From assembly GCF_923081025.1 (NCBI RefSeq), contig NZ_CAKLPZ010000005.1, positions 207,492-271,491 of the forward strand: a stretch of 64,000 nt of DNA, written 5' to 3'. The notes under the pieces are model-generated. The model saw only the letters and a list, made by a program, of their open reading frames with translations. It did no database searches and was not told where the DNA came from. The translations under genes and the position numbers were made by a program. The DNA comes from Neolewinella maritima (GTDB lineage: Bacteria > Bacteroidota > Bacteroidia > Chitinophagales > Saprospiraceae). Positions 39,004 to 49,000 of the stretch are shown here, one piece after another. Position 1 is the first letter of the stretch. Every line of letters begins with the position of its first letter.

Positions 39004-39759
39004 TTACCGCAGGGTGGCGATATACTTATCGGCCTGGGTCGCTTCGTTGCTGAGGCTGAAGTCAGCCTTCAGGCGCTCGAAGGCGGCGAGTGCTTCGTCG
39101 GTCCGTCCTTCCTTTCGCAGCAGTAAGGCCAGCTTATTGAGGTAGTAGCCACCCGTGACGTAGTTGTCACCGGCTTCCTCTACGGCTTCTTCGTAATCTT
39201 CGATGGCGGCGTCAAAGTCGTCGAGCTCGCTGTGCAGGTCACCGCGCACACCGGCCTTCATGGCGGGTAGTAGCTCGCCCTCGGCGTCGAAGTCTTCGAG
39301 GTAGTCCAGGGCAGCGTCGTACTTGCCCAGGTTCAGGTAGCTGACGGCTGCGTAGTAGTTGGCCAGGTTGCCGGCCTTGGTGTTGCCGTACTCGTCGGCG
39401 ATATCCAGAAAGCCGGGGTATCCCTGCCCGGGATTGGTCAGGGCAAGGCTGAAGCTGTCCTGCTCAAACTGGTACTGAGCCTGTTGCATCTGCTCGGCGG
39501 CATTGCGCTCCGCGGGGGCCTTGATGAAGGTCTGGTACAGCAGGGCAGCGGCGACCAACACGATCAGCGCGATCACCGCACCGATGATGATCGTGCGGTT
39601 GCGCTCGAAGAAATCGAGCCCTTGATCGCGTACTTCTACGATATCAACCAGGGTATCATCCTCTTCGATCCGGACCTGATCGCCTTCGTTTCCTGCATTT
39701 CTGCGCCCGCCCCGTGGGGTGCCGGTCGGCCGACGACCGATGTTGTTCTTTTTTGCCAT
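39004..39759 (-). CDS. Single-pass membrane TPR protein (YfgM-like)
   Basis: 251 residues. The cytoplasmic, basic and Gly-rich N-terminus (GRRPTGTPRGGRRN) is followed by one membrane helix (about 57-77, TIIIGAVIALIVLVAAALLY) and a periplasmic tetratricopeptide region (about 90-251, LANYYAAVSYLNLGKYDAAL, RGDLHSELDDFDAAIEDYEE, LALLLRKEGRTDEALAAFER). The architecture matches YfgM/Tol-Pal-associated TPR proteins, which in other bacteria act as chaperone-linked periplasmic factors. The gene lies downstream of pdhA on the same strand but has its own good promoter box. Confidence 0.8.
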   Translation of the reverse strand: MAKKNNIGRRPTGTPRGGRRNAGNEGDQVRIEEDDTLVDIVEVRDQGLDFFERNRTIIIGAVIALIVLVAAALLYQTFIKAPAERNAAEQMQQAQYQFEQDSFSLALTNPGQGYPGFLDIADEYGNTKAGNLANYYAAVSYLNLGKYDAALDYLEDFDAEGELLPAMKAGVRGDLHSELDDFDAAIEDYEEAVEEAGDNYVTGGYYLNKLALLLRKEGRTDEALAAFERLKADFSLSNEATQADKYIATLR

Positions 39760-39812
39760 AACAGTCTAGCTTCCTACCCATTCCACACTGGAGCGGGGTC
39801 GAAAAAGTCGCG

Positions 39813-39820
39813 CAAAGATA
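39813..39820 (-). promoter_or_regulatory. Promoter -7 box TATCTTTG for the TPR gene
   Basis: On the minus strand TATCTTTG is an exact TAnnTTTG match, 53 bases upstream of the ATG at 39759. Confidence 0.5.
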
Positions 39821-39866
39821 GGACGCAACTTCCACAACTAAGTACGTGATGCCCGCCGGCGATGCC

Positions 39867-40925
39867 CTAGGTCAGGAAGGGGTACGGCTGGGAGTAGTTG
39901 TCCGCGTACAGATCCGCGCCCTCCGGGTACGGGCTTTCCTCGGCAAATTTGGCAGCCTCGGCGATCTCTTCCTTGACACTGGTCTTGATGGCTTTGATCT
40001 CCGCTTCGGTGGCGATGCCATTTTCCAGGATAGTGCGCTCGGTCACCTTGATGGGGTCGCGGTCCTGGTAGGTCTTCACCTCGTCCTTCTCGCGGTAGCG
40101 GGCGGGGTCGGAGACGGAGTGCCCCTTGTAACGGTAGGTTTTGATCTCCAGGTAGTAGGGACCCTTACCGGACCGGATGTGCTCGGCGGCACGGCTTACG
40201 GCCTCGTGTACGGCGGCGGGGTCCATGCCGTCGACGCTCTCGCTGGGCATATCGAAGCTGGCACCCAGCTGACTCAGGTCGGTGACGTTACTGGTACGCT
40301 CTACGCTGGTACCCATGGCGTAACCATTATTCTCGCAGATGTAGAGGGCCGGCACCTTCCAGGTCATAGCCATGTTCCAGCTTTCCCAGAGGGCACCCTG
40401 GCGGGATGCTCCGTCGCCGAACATCACTACGCAGAGGTTCTTGGTCTTTTTATACTTTTCGGCAAAGGCGATACCGGTACCGATGGGGATCTGCGCCCCT
40501 ACGATGCCGTTGCCGCCGTAGTAGTTGTTCTCGCGGCTGAAGAAGTGCATGGAGCCCCCCTTACCCTTGACGATACCGGTGCTCTTACCGTAGAGTTCGG
40601 CCAGGGCCTGCTTGGTGCTTACTCCGCGTCCGATGGCCGTACCGTGCTGCCGGTAGGCGGTTACGATACCGTCGTCCTTGGTCAGGGCGCTCTCGATGCC
40701 GGCGGCTACGGCTTCCTGTCCGATATAGACGTGGCAGAAGCCGCGCACGTCCTGCTGCCCGTAGGCCATCAGGGCACGCTCTTCGAAGCGGCGGATACGC
40801 AGCATTAGGGTATACCATTCCAGGTACTGTTCCTTACTGTAGGTGGTGCCCTTCGCTACACCATTGGGTTTAGCGGTCGTAGATGGGCGAGAGGTCTTGG
40901 GGCTGTCTTGCTGAGCTGTCTCCAT
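39867..40925 (-). CDS. pdhA: Pyruvate dehydrogenase E1 component, alpha subunit
   Basis: The protein has 352 residues from the ATG at 40925 (METAQQDSPKTSRPST). The frame from 41009 is rejected because it runs through the likely promoter (TATATTTA at 40968-40975). Family segments: LEWYTLMLRIRRFEERALMA, GFCHVYIGQEAVAAGIESAL, AYRQHGTAIGRG, GKGGSMHFFSRE, the thiamine-diphosphate motif GDGASRQGALWESW through ICENN, and the phosphorylation-loop region KTYRYKGHSVSDPARYREKD. It decarboxylates pyruvate together with PdhB. Neither pdhB nor the E2/E3 genes are adjacent, so the complex is encoded at dispersed sites. Confidence 0.93.
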   Translation of the reverse strand: METAQQDSPKTSRPSTTAKPNGVAKGTTYSKEQYLEWYTLMLRIRRFEERALMAYGQQDVRGFCHVYIGQEAVAAGIESALTKDDGIVTAYRQHGTAIGRGVSTKQALAELYGKSTGIVKGKGGSMHFFSRENNYYGGNGIVGAQIPIGTGIAFAEKYKKTKNLCVVMFGDGASRQGALWESWNMAMTWKVPALYICENNGYAMGTSVERTSNVTDLSQLGASFDMPSESVDGMDPAAVHEAVSRAAEHIRSGKGPYYLEIKTYRYKGHSVSDPARYREKDEVKTYQDRDPIKVTERTILENGIATEAEIKAIKTSVKEEIAEAAKFAEESPYPEGADLYADNYSQPYPFLT

Positions 40926-41339
40926 GGCTAGGGGCGAAATTTCGCTGGCTTCGGTAAATGTTACGGCTAAATATAGGACGCAGCGGCCATTCCCGACCGC
41001 CCGCCTCATACAACCCCACGCGGGGAGCTTAGTTTAGGTACCGTAGATACAGTGCGGATCGAATGCATACCACGGGTGGGTTGAGGTGGACCGGTTGTAC
41101 ACCACTGTACGTGATACGGGGCGGAAAATGCCAAAATTGGTCGTAAAGCGACAAATAATGCTCTTCAAGTAGGTTAAATAGCATTTATAAATACAAAAGT
41201 GTACTTGACAATATACATCCCTGTATATTAGCTTACGAGCCTATACGCCTGCAGTGTGAGTGGCACAGTGTGACGCAAACAGTCTGGGTACGGCTGAACG
41301 TAATCTTCCTCTACACTAGTTGTACGAACCCACCGATCG
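40926..41339. other. Long divergent intergenic region upstream of the SusC gene
   Basis: These 414 bases hold the pdhA promoter on the left (TATATTTA near 40970) and no visible gene. The right half (about 41140-41240) is markedly AT-rich compared with the window and contains the palindrome at 41210-41229; it is the likely control region of the SusC/SusD operon. Confidence 0.5.
41210..41229. promoter_or_regulatory. Palindromic operator candidate upstream of susC
   Basis: AATATACA and TGTATATT are perfect 8-bp arms with a 4-base centre (TCCC), 110 bases before the SusC ATG. TATATTAG at its right end resembles a -7 box and TTGACA overlaps its left end, so a bound regulator would block transcription. 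Confidence 0.5.
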
Positions 41340-44300
41340 ATGCAAAAACTATACCTCAGGAGCCTCGGCCTGCTGTTCCTTCTATGTACCCTTAGCGCCA
41401 CGGCCTGGGCGCAGGTCAGCGTGACCGGTACGGTAACCGACGATGCCGGTCTGGGCTTACCGGGTGTCAATGTAGTGGTGGTAGGTACCAGCTCGGGTAC
41501 CATCACGGACCTGGACGGAAACTATACGCTCTCGGCCCCAGCCGATGGGACGCTACGCTTTTCCTACACGGGGTTCGGATCTCAGGAGGTACTGATCGAC
41601 GGGCGCAACCGTATCGATGTCACTCTAAGTACTGACGCCGGCTTACTCGACGAGATCGTTGTCGTAGGCTACGGCAGCCAGGGCCGCGAGTCGGTTACGG
41701 GGGCTATTAGTGCCGTAGACAGCGAAGCTCTTACGGAAGTGACTACTCCCAACCTTGGGGAGGCTATTCAGGGACGACTGGCCGGTGTACAGGTTATCGC
41801 TAATGGGGCTCCGGGCGACGCCCCCCAGATTCAAGTGCGCGGTATCGGCTCTATCAACTTCGGCTCCGGCCCGCTCATCGTGGTCGACGGAGTCCCCGGT
41901 GCCGGAGGGCTCAATCAATTCGATAGCCGTGATGTGGAAAGTATCACGGTGTTGAAGGACGCTTCTTCAACAGCCATCTATGGATCGCGCGCCTCCAACG
42001 GGGTGCTGCTTGTCACGACCAAAATGGGCAGCCGCAATCAGCCCATCCGTATTTCGGCCGAGACTACGCTGGGCGTACAGACGCAGCCGGAGCGGTACGA
42101 AGGATTTTCTACGGCGGATTACGTAGACTACGCAGAGGTACTCTCGGGTATCCCCCTGGCCCGGCCCCTCGATGAAGTGCCTCCGGGTGAGACGGTCCCC
42201 TACCGCCAACAGCAGGTCGACTATCAGGATGCCCTGTTTCAAGACGGCCTGCTGACGCAGAACAGCCTCCACGTCAGTGGGGGTAGCGATCGAAGCAGCT
42301 TCTTCTCCTCCTTCGGTTACCTCAGGCAGGAAGGCGTCATCATAGGCGGCGGGTACGAGCGCTTCAACTTTCGCATAAATAGCCGCCACGACCTGGTGGA
42401 AAGCGGCCGTTTCCGATTCACCCAAACACTAAGTATAGCCAATGATGAACGCAACGGATTGGAGAATAACCTGCTCCGCGATGCCGTACAGAGTATCCCG
42501 TATTTGCCAATCCGCAACCCCAATAATATTGGAGGCTTCAACGGCGCTCAGCAGGGCCTGGACAGTGCCGACCCACGCAACCCGATCCGCAATGCCCTGC
42601 AGGAAATCAACCGCACGCGTACCACCCGCCTATTCGGTACCGCTGCCCTGGAGTACGATATTATAGGAGGATTGACAGGACGAGTCCTCATTTCCGCCAA
42701 CAACCAAATATTCCGGACGTATAACCAGGATCCTATTTACCAAGCGACGGTCAGCAATGATATCAACGTGATTACTGAGCAGCGCTCCAATGATTACTCC
42801 CCCCTTTACAGTGGGCAGCTGACTTACGACCGCATCATAGGAAACCACAGTATCAATGCTACCGCTGTGGGAGAAATTCAGGAGAGCTACAACGGTTTTA
42901 TGAGTGTGCAGGGCAATCATACGACTAACGGCTTGGTCAATCTGGAAGGAGCTACGATCACGGCCGGTACCACTACACGGCGTAAGACGGTTCTTCAGTC
43001 GGCACTAGGCCGCTTTACCTATGGCTACAAGGGACGTTACCTTATTAGTGGTAGCGTACGCCGCGACGGCTCGTCGATCTTCGCCCCGGGCAACGGGACG
43101 GAGATATTCCCCGCCGGCGCCGTGGCCTGGCGGATCAGTGAGGAGCCCTTCATGCGGGATACGCGGGTATCTACCCTGAAATTACGCGTCAGCTATGGCC
43201 GGACGGGTAGCATCGGGTTGAATCCATATAACTTCCAGGCCCCAATTCAGCAGACGATCGGCGCGGTACTCGGGGGTGACGGCGTACCGGTTCTCGGTGC
43301 ATACATCAACGATCTAGCTAATACACAACTGAGTTGGGAGATCACGGATATGCTCAACGTAGGTCTTGACGTAGGTTTTTTGAACAACCGCCTCAACTTC
43401 AGCATGGAATATTACGACCGCGAGGTAGATAACCTAATCCTCGATATTCCCCTGTCGCCCTCCTTCGGCCCCGACGGTACCTCGGTGAATATCGGGGCGA
43501 TGCGCAACACGGGAGTAGAGTTCCAGGGGCAGTTCTTCAGTCCTCGAAGTCAGACCTTCGTTTGGAATGTATCGGCTAACCTGAGCACCAATACGAATGA
43601 AGTGCTGCGTCTGGCGGTAGAAGATGGCGCCATCTTTTTCGGTCGCGACGAGGTTGGACAGGGATATACCGGCGAGTTCGATCCTACGATCACTCGCGTC
43701 GGTGACCCGGTTTTTTCTTTTTACGGCTTCGAAACCGACGGACTCTACCAAAGCGTGGATGAGATCAACGCGGCCAATGCACTGGACGATGATCCTTCCA
43801 CCTCGTTTCAAGACAACGCTAGCCCCGGTGACGTCCGATTCGTAGACCAGAACGGCGACGGCCGCATCACCGAGCAGGACCGGGTCATTCTGGGAAGCTA
43901 CCTGCCTGACTTTACCTACGGGCTGAACTTTACCGGTAGCCTGCGCAACTTCGATTTGAGCCTGTTCCTGCAGGGTAGCCAGGGCAATGACATCTATAAC
44001 GGCTTTCGTTCACTACGCTACCAGACGACGCGGCTGTTCAATGGTGCACCCGAAAAGTTTCTCGACGCCTGGACGCCGCAGAATACCAGCACGGATGTGC
44101 CCCGTGTCGCGCTGACGGATCCAAATAACAACCGTCGAATGTCAGACCGTTTTCTGGAAGACGGCTCCTATTTGCGCCTGAAGAATATCACTTTAGGCTA
44201 CAGAATGCCCTTTGGCGGTGATTCGCCCATCGCTAACCTGCGGGTTTACATAAGTGCACAGAACGCCATTACACTAACTGGCTACAGCGGTTTAGATCCG

Positions 44301-44396
44301 GAAATCGGGCAGATCACGGGTGGTCTGGTCGGTTTCGACGCCGGTCGCTATCCGGTTGCCCGATCGTTCCTATGCGGCCTTCAACTTGGTTTCTGA
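41340..44396 (+). CDS. SusC/RagA-type TonB-linked outer-membrane transporter
   Basis: The 1018-residue protein has a signal peptide (1-24, ending AWAQ). A CarboxypepD_reg-like domain follows (about 25-100, VSVTGTVTDDAGLGLPGVNV), then the SusC signature DEIVVVGYGSQGRESVTGAI, a plug domain (about 115-230, IQGRLAGVQVIANGAPGDAP, VDGVPGAGGLNQFDSRDVES, LKDASSTAIYGSRASNGVLL) and a 22-strand barrel to the C-terminal GLQLGF. It imports oligosaccharides, peptides or other large nutrients together with SusD, powered by TonB. No polysaccharide lyase or glycoside hydrolase lies beside it, so the substrate is unknown. The SusD gene follows after 57 bases. Confidence 0.95.
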   Translation: MQKLYLRSLGLLFLLCTLSATAWAQVSVTGTVTDDAGLGLPGVNVVVVGTSSGTITDLDGNYTLSAPADGTLRFSYTGFGSQEVLIDGRNRIDVTLSTDAGLLDEIVVVGYGSQGRESVTGAISAVDSEALTEVTTPNLGEAIQGRLAGVQVIANGAPGDAPQIQVRGIGSINFGSGPLIVVDGVPGAGGLNQFDSRDVESITVLKDASSTAIYGSRASNGVLLVTTKMGSRNQPIRISAETTLGVQTQPERYEGFSTADYVDYAEVLSGIPLARPLDEVPPGETVPYRQQQVDYQDALFQDGLLTQNSLHVSGGSDRSSFFSSFGYLRQEGVIIGGGYERFNFRINSRHDLVESGRFRFTQTLSIANDERNGLENNLLRDAVQSIPYLPIRNPNNIGGFNGAQQGLDSADPRNPIRNALQEINRTRTTRLFGTAALEYDIIGGLTGRVLISANNQIFRTYNQDPIYQATVSNDINVITEQRSNDYSPLYSGQLTYDRIIGNHSINATAVGEIQESYNGFMSVQGNHTTNGLVNLEGATITAGTTTRRKTVLQSALGRFTYGYKGRYLISGSVRRDGSSIFAPGNGTEIFPAGAVAWRISEEPFMRDTRVSTLKLRVSYGRTGSIGLNPYNFQAPIQQTIGAVLGGDGVPVLGAYINDLANTQLSWEITDMLNVGLDVGFLNNRLNFSMEYYDREVDNLILDIPLSPSFGPDGTSVNIGAMRNTGVEFQGQFFSPRSQTFVWNVSANLSTNTNEVLRLAVEDGAIFFGRDEVGQGYTGEFDPTITRVGDPVFSFYGFETDGLYQSVDEINAANALDDDPSTSFQDNASPGDVRFVDQNGDGRITEQDRVILGSYLPDFTYGLNFTGSLRNFDLSLFLQGSQGNDIYNGFRSLRYQTTRLFNGAPEKFLDAWTPQNTSTDVPRVALTDPNNNRRMSDRFLEDGSYLRLKNITLGYRMPFGGDSPIANLRVYISAQNAITLTGYSGLDPEIGQITGGLVGFDAGRYPVARSFLCGLQLGF

Positions 44397-44453
44397 CATT
44401 TTACGACCACTGCCCTTCGGCAGCGCTCTTAGTACATCAAATAACATGCAATC

Positions 44454-45983
44454 ATGCGCTTAACAAGTATACTATCCATAGTGGTCTTACTCTTCGTTAA
44501 CTACAGCTGCAGCGAAGACGATCTTACTCAGTTGGACCCGAACCGGATCGACCCGGAGGATTTCTTCGAGAGTGAAGGGCAGCTCGATGCAGCCATTATC
44601 TCGGGCTACGCTTCTATGCGCTCGCAACATCTGACCCTGCGGCACTACTATATAATGCATGATCTGATGGACGATCATCATACGGCCACCTCGGCAATGC
44701 AGATTGCACCGGAGTTGAACCTGGGCCAGCAGAATTCGAGTAGCCGCCACGTCCGCGAGCTTTTCGATGCCCTCTATGATATGATCCACCGAATGAATAC
44801 GGCCCTGGACGGGATCGCCAGCAATACAACGGTGAGCGAGGAAAAGAAAACCGAGTTTGAGGCCGAGGCCAAATTCTTACGGGGTTGGGCATATAACGAG
44901 ATCGCTACCCTATGGGGTGGCGCGCCGATCTACCTGACCCGCTCGCTCTCTACGGAAGATTACAAGCCCCGATCGAGTCGCGAAGACGTATTCGCCCAGG
45001 CCCAGTCCGACCTGCGCTTCGCCGTCGAAAACTTAGCCGAAAGCCGCACCTTAGGTCGGGGAAATAAGGGTAGTGCCCGGGGGTTCTTGGCCCGTAGTCT
45101 AATGCAAAGTGGAGATTTGGTCGAGGCTAGGGAGGTCTTGAATGATATTGTCGCTATGGATAAGTATTTCCTCCTAGAAAATTACGGCGATAACTTCATC
45201 GTTGAGAATGACTTCCTTGGAGAAGCGCTCTTCGAGGTCATCTTCGCTCCTAATGGTGGCTACAACTGGGATGACTCCGGTGACAGCAGCTGGGGTGGCC
45301 CAAACTCCCAGAGTGCCCGCGCTCAGGAGTACGGTCCGTTCTGGCGTAATGCCGTGCCTAGCCAGGCGCTCATCGATCTAATTCCTCACGTGGATAAGGG
45401 AGACAGCTACACCGATCCCCGTTGGGATGAGATCATCATCCTGAACGGCGAGCGTTACGGTCCGAATAAGGAATTTGTGATTGATATCAATGCGAACAGC
45501 GCTCCGATCAATTATGCGGGTAAGGAGGTGCTCGCCAACTTCTACAAGTACGGGATCTACTACCGTGGAGAGGAAGTGCCGGGCTTTCAACTCACCTCTT
45601 CAAACCTGATCATTATGCGCTATGCCGATGTACTGCTACTACTGGCCGAGACCGAAGCCCGCACCGGCGGCGATCTGGATCGGGCCCGTGACCTGATCAA
45701 TCAGGTTCGCGCCCGCGTCGGTGCACCCCTGCTAGATGAGGCCGGTATCCCAAACGGCTCGGCCGACGAAATTATGGACGCCATCGTATTCGAGCGCGCC
45801 GTCGAATTGGTGACCGAACAGGTCCGCGGTCGCGACCTACGCCGCTGGCACGAAGCTGGCATCGTAAATGCAGAGGCTTTGCTTGGTTACAATGCCCAAA
45901 AGTTTCTCCTGCCCATCCCACTGGACGAGATCATCAACAATCCATTAATCTCCCAGGCCGATCAAAACCCCGGCTACAACTAG
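44454..45983 (+). CDS. SusD/RagB nutrient-binding outer-membrane lipoprotein
   Basis: The 509-residue protein has a lipoprotein signal ending at FVNYSC (Cys19), then the SusD fold: QLDPNRIDPEDFFESEGQLD near 26-45, the TPR-like helical core (ALYDMIHRMNTALDGIASNT, FEAEAKFLRGWAYNEIATLW, TRSLSTEDYKPRSSREDVFA), and the C-terminal signature IIMRYADVLLLLAETEARTG, RARDLINQVRARVGAPLLDE and FLLPIPLDEIINNPLISQ. It forms the lid on the SusC transporter and binds the substrate at the cell surface. The operon ends at a strong terminator 38 bases downstream. Confidence 0.95.
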   Translation: MRLTSILSIVVLLFVNYSCSEDDLTQLDPNRIDPEDFFESEGQLDAAIISGYASMRSQHLTLRHYYIMHDLMDDHHTATSAMQIAPELNLGQQNSSSRHVRELFDALYDMIHRMNTALDGIASNTTVSEEKKTEFEAEAKFLRGWAYNEIATLWGGAPIYLTRSLSTEDYKPRSSREDVFAQAQSDLRFAVENLAESRTLGRGNKGSARGFLARSLMQSGDLVEAREVLNDIVAMDKYFLLENYGDNFIVENDFLGEALFEVIFAPNGGYNWDDSGDSSWGGPNSQSARAQEYGPFWRNAVPSQALIDLIPHVDKGDSYTDPRWDEIIILNGERYGPNKEFVIDINANSAPINYAGKEVLANFYKYGIYYRGEEVPGFQLTSSNLIIMRYADVLLLLAETEARTGGDLDRARDLINQVRARVGAPLLDEAGIPNGSADEIMDAIVFERAVELVTEQVRGRDLRRWHEAGIVNAEALLGYNAQKFLLPIPLDEIINNPLISQADQNPGYN

Positions 45984-46020
45984 TCCTCCAGCAAGTCTAT
46001 CCTCAACCACCGCTACCGAG

Positions 46021-46056
46021 AAGGATCGCTTTTCCGTAAAGCGATCCTTTTCTATT
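46021..46056 (+). terminator. Rho-independent terminator after susD
   Basis: AAGGATCGCTTT (46021-46032) and AAAGCGATCCTT (46038-46049) form a perfect stem with a 5-base loop, followed by TTCTATTTT. It separates SusC/SusD from the VCBS gene, whose ATG follows 20 bases later. Confidence 0.9.
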
Positions 46057-46075
46057 TTATCCGCTCGCTCCATAT

Positions 46076-49000
46076 ATGCGTACTGCTCAGGCTAGATCGG
46101 CTCCCGATTTACTTCACCGCACAACCGTGCTGGCCTGCTCCGTACTGATCGTCCTGTTCTGTGCGTGTGAGGCTACACCGCCCCCCCTGCTCGAACCCCA
46201 GTCAGCCGCCACGACTGGCGTACACTTCGTCAACCGACTTGTCGAAGACGATACCACCAACATCCTCTACAACGAATACCTCTATAATGGAGGTGGCGTA
46301 GGCGTGGGTGATTTCGATGGCAATGGGCTACCGGACCTATTCTTTGGCGGAAATAAGGTAAGTAGCCGGCTGTATTTGCAACTCGCCCCCTGGCAGTTCA
46401 CCGACGTGACCGAGCTAGCCGGCCTCACGACCAGCAGCTGGATCAGCGGAGTAAACGTACACGACGTAAACGGCGATGGATCTGCAGACCTATATCTCAC
46501 CGTCCTCAACCCCACCGGCGCACTTAACGCACCGAACCTCTTGTTCATCAATCAGGGTAACGGGGAGGATGGCACCCCCACCTTCCGGGAAGCAGCCGCG
46601 GCGTACGGGCTGGACAACCCCAGCTACAGCGTACACTCTGCCTGGTTCGACCTGGAGCAGGACGGCGACCTGGACCTATACCTTCTCAATAATGCCATCG
46701 AATCAGCCAGCCGCAAAACCCTGCGCGGCACGGACAGCAGCGGCACGGCCCCTAGCCTGGACGTAGTGTACCGCAACGACGGTCCCCAGGTAGACGGTCC
46801 CCAGTTCACCCGCACCAACGACATCAAGATGGAAGGTTGGGGACTGGGCGTAGTACCCCACGACTTCAACCTCGACGGTACCACCGACCTCTACGTCGCC
46901 AACGACTTCATCTCTGACGATGCGCTGTTACTCAATGCTACGGGTCGGCTGCAGCAGCGGGCCAGGCAGGCCTTCGTGCACACCTCCAAAAACTCGATGG
47001 GCGTAGATGCCGCAGACCTTAACAACGATGGCTACCCCGACATCGTCACCGCCGATATGCTACCCGACGATAACCTGCGCAAGAAAACCATGTTCTCGGA
47101 TATCCCCTTTCAACTGGACGCCAGGGCCCAGGAGCGGGGCTATGTGAGGCAGTACGTGCGCAATACGCTACAGGTCAGCAACCGCGACGGTACCTACAGC
47201 GACCTGGCCTTCCTGGCCGGTATCGCCGCCACCGACTGGAGTTGGGCGCCCTTGATCGCCGACTTCGACAACAACGGTCACCGCGACGTATTCATCTCCA
47301 ACGGCTACCTGCGCGACGTGACCAACCGGGACTTCGTCGACTTCGCCCAGCAAACCGCCATGTTCGGTACCGATGAGGCGATCATGCAGAACACCCTAGC
47401 TGCCCTCCATAAGCTAGCTGGTGTCCACCAGCCCAACTACGTGTTCGGTAACCGAGGTGAGTTGGACTTCTTTGCCTCCGACTGGCTTCCCCCGACGCCG
47501 ACGTATTCCAATGGGGCGGTATACGTCGACCTCGACCGCGATGGCGATCTCGACCTGGTCACCAATAATATTAACGAACCCGCCGGTCTGTACCGCAACC
47601 AGAGCCGCGAACGTGCGCCGGACAGCACCCACTACCTCCTCCTGCAACTGGACGGTCCACCCACCAATCTAGACGCCCTGGGCGCAAAGGTCTACCTCAG
47701 CTACGGGGAGGGGCAGCACAGCTACGCCGAGCAGCAGCGGCAGCGGGGCTACCTAAGCACCGTAGATGCCCTGCTGCACTTCGGGTTGGGGACCAGTACG
47801 GCGGTAGATACCCTAGTGGTCATCTGGCCGGACGGCAGAGTCACCGAGCGGACAAAGATCACGGCCGATCAATGCGTTCGCCTGTCCTTTGGGGAAGGCA
47901 CCGCACCTGCGCGCCGCCGCCCTGACTGGGTGAAGGCTGCCTCACCTACCCTACGCGAGCAGCACTTAGCGGGACCTACTCACGTAGAGAGCCCATACAG
48001 TGATTTTGACAATTTCGCGCTGGCGGTGCGGGATCGGAGTCATGACGGTCCGGCCCTGGCAGCAGCGGATCTGGACGGTGACAAAAGAAGTGAGCTTATC
48101 GTAGGAGGGGCCGCGGGTGAGCCTACTACAATCTATAGGCAAACCAAACACGGCCTCGTAGAAGTACAGGTACTGGAAGGAAGCGAGGCCAGTGAGGCCA
48201 CTACACTAGTCACCCTGGACTACGATGGCGACGGAGACACCGACCTCTTCGTAGGCAACGGCAGTCGAGAATTTACGGGGCGGGAGGTGTACTACCGCGA
48301 CCTGCTGTACGCGAACGTAGGCGGCACCCTGGAGCTTACGCAGCATGTACTTCCTGCACTGTTCACCGTGACGGCCACAGCCGTAGCCGCCGACCTGGAG
48401 GGAGATGGTGACCAGGATCTCTTCGTGGGTAGCGCCTACCGGGCGGGTGCCTACCCGGAGGCGGAAGCGTCTTACGTACTACGCAACGAGGGAGGAAAGT
48501 ACGTAGTGGGTCAACAGGTCGCAGCGGGTCTAGTGACGGACGCGGTGTGGACCGACCTGAACGGCGATCGGCTACCCGACCTAATGACGGTAGGTGAATA
48601 CGCTCCCCCCACGGTGTACCTCAACCGTACCGGCACCCTGGAGGCTCAGGCGGCGGACGAAGCGCTCGCCGGTTGGTGGTACAGCCTCTCCGCTGCCGAC
48701 CTGGACGGAGACGGAGATACCGATCTGCTCGCCGGCAACGTCGGACTCAACAGCGCCTATCACGCCAGTCCGCAACAGCCGCTCGAATTACGCGTAGCCG
48801 ACTACGACGACAACGGCACCCTGGACCCCATCATGACCATGTACATAGCCGACCATGCGCACCCCGTGCATCCCCGCAATACGCTGGGCCGACAGTTGCC
48901 TGGTTTTAAGAAGCAGGCTACGACTTACGCTATGTACGGTAGTTGGGCGGCGGAGAATATGCCGCCGCTTGGAGAGAAGGGCTTCCTTCTGCAGGCCAAG

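Noticed and set aside
41201..41229. Classical sigma-70 promoter TTGACA ... TATATT upstream of susC
   Set aside because: The spacing between the two hexamers is only 13 bases, too short for a sigma-70 promoter; the palindrome is the better description.
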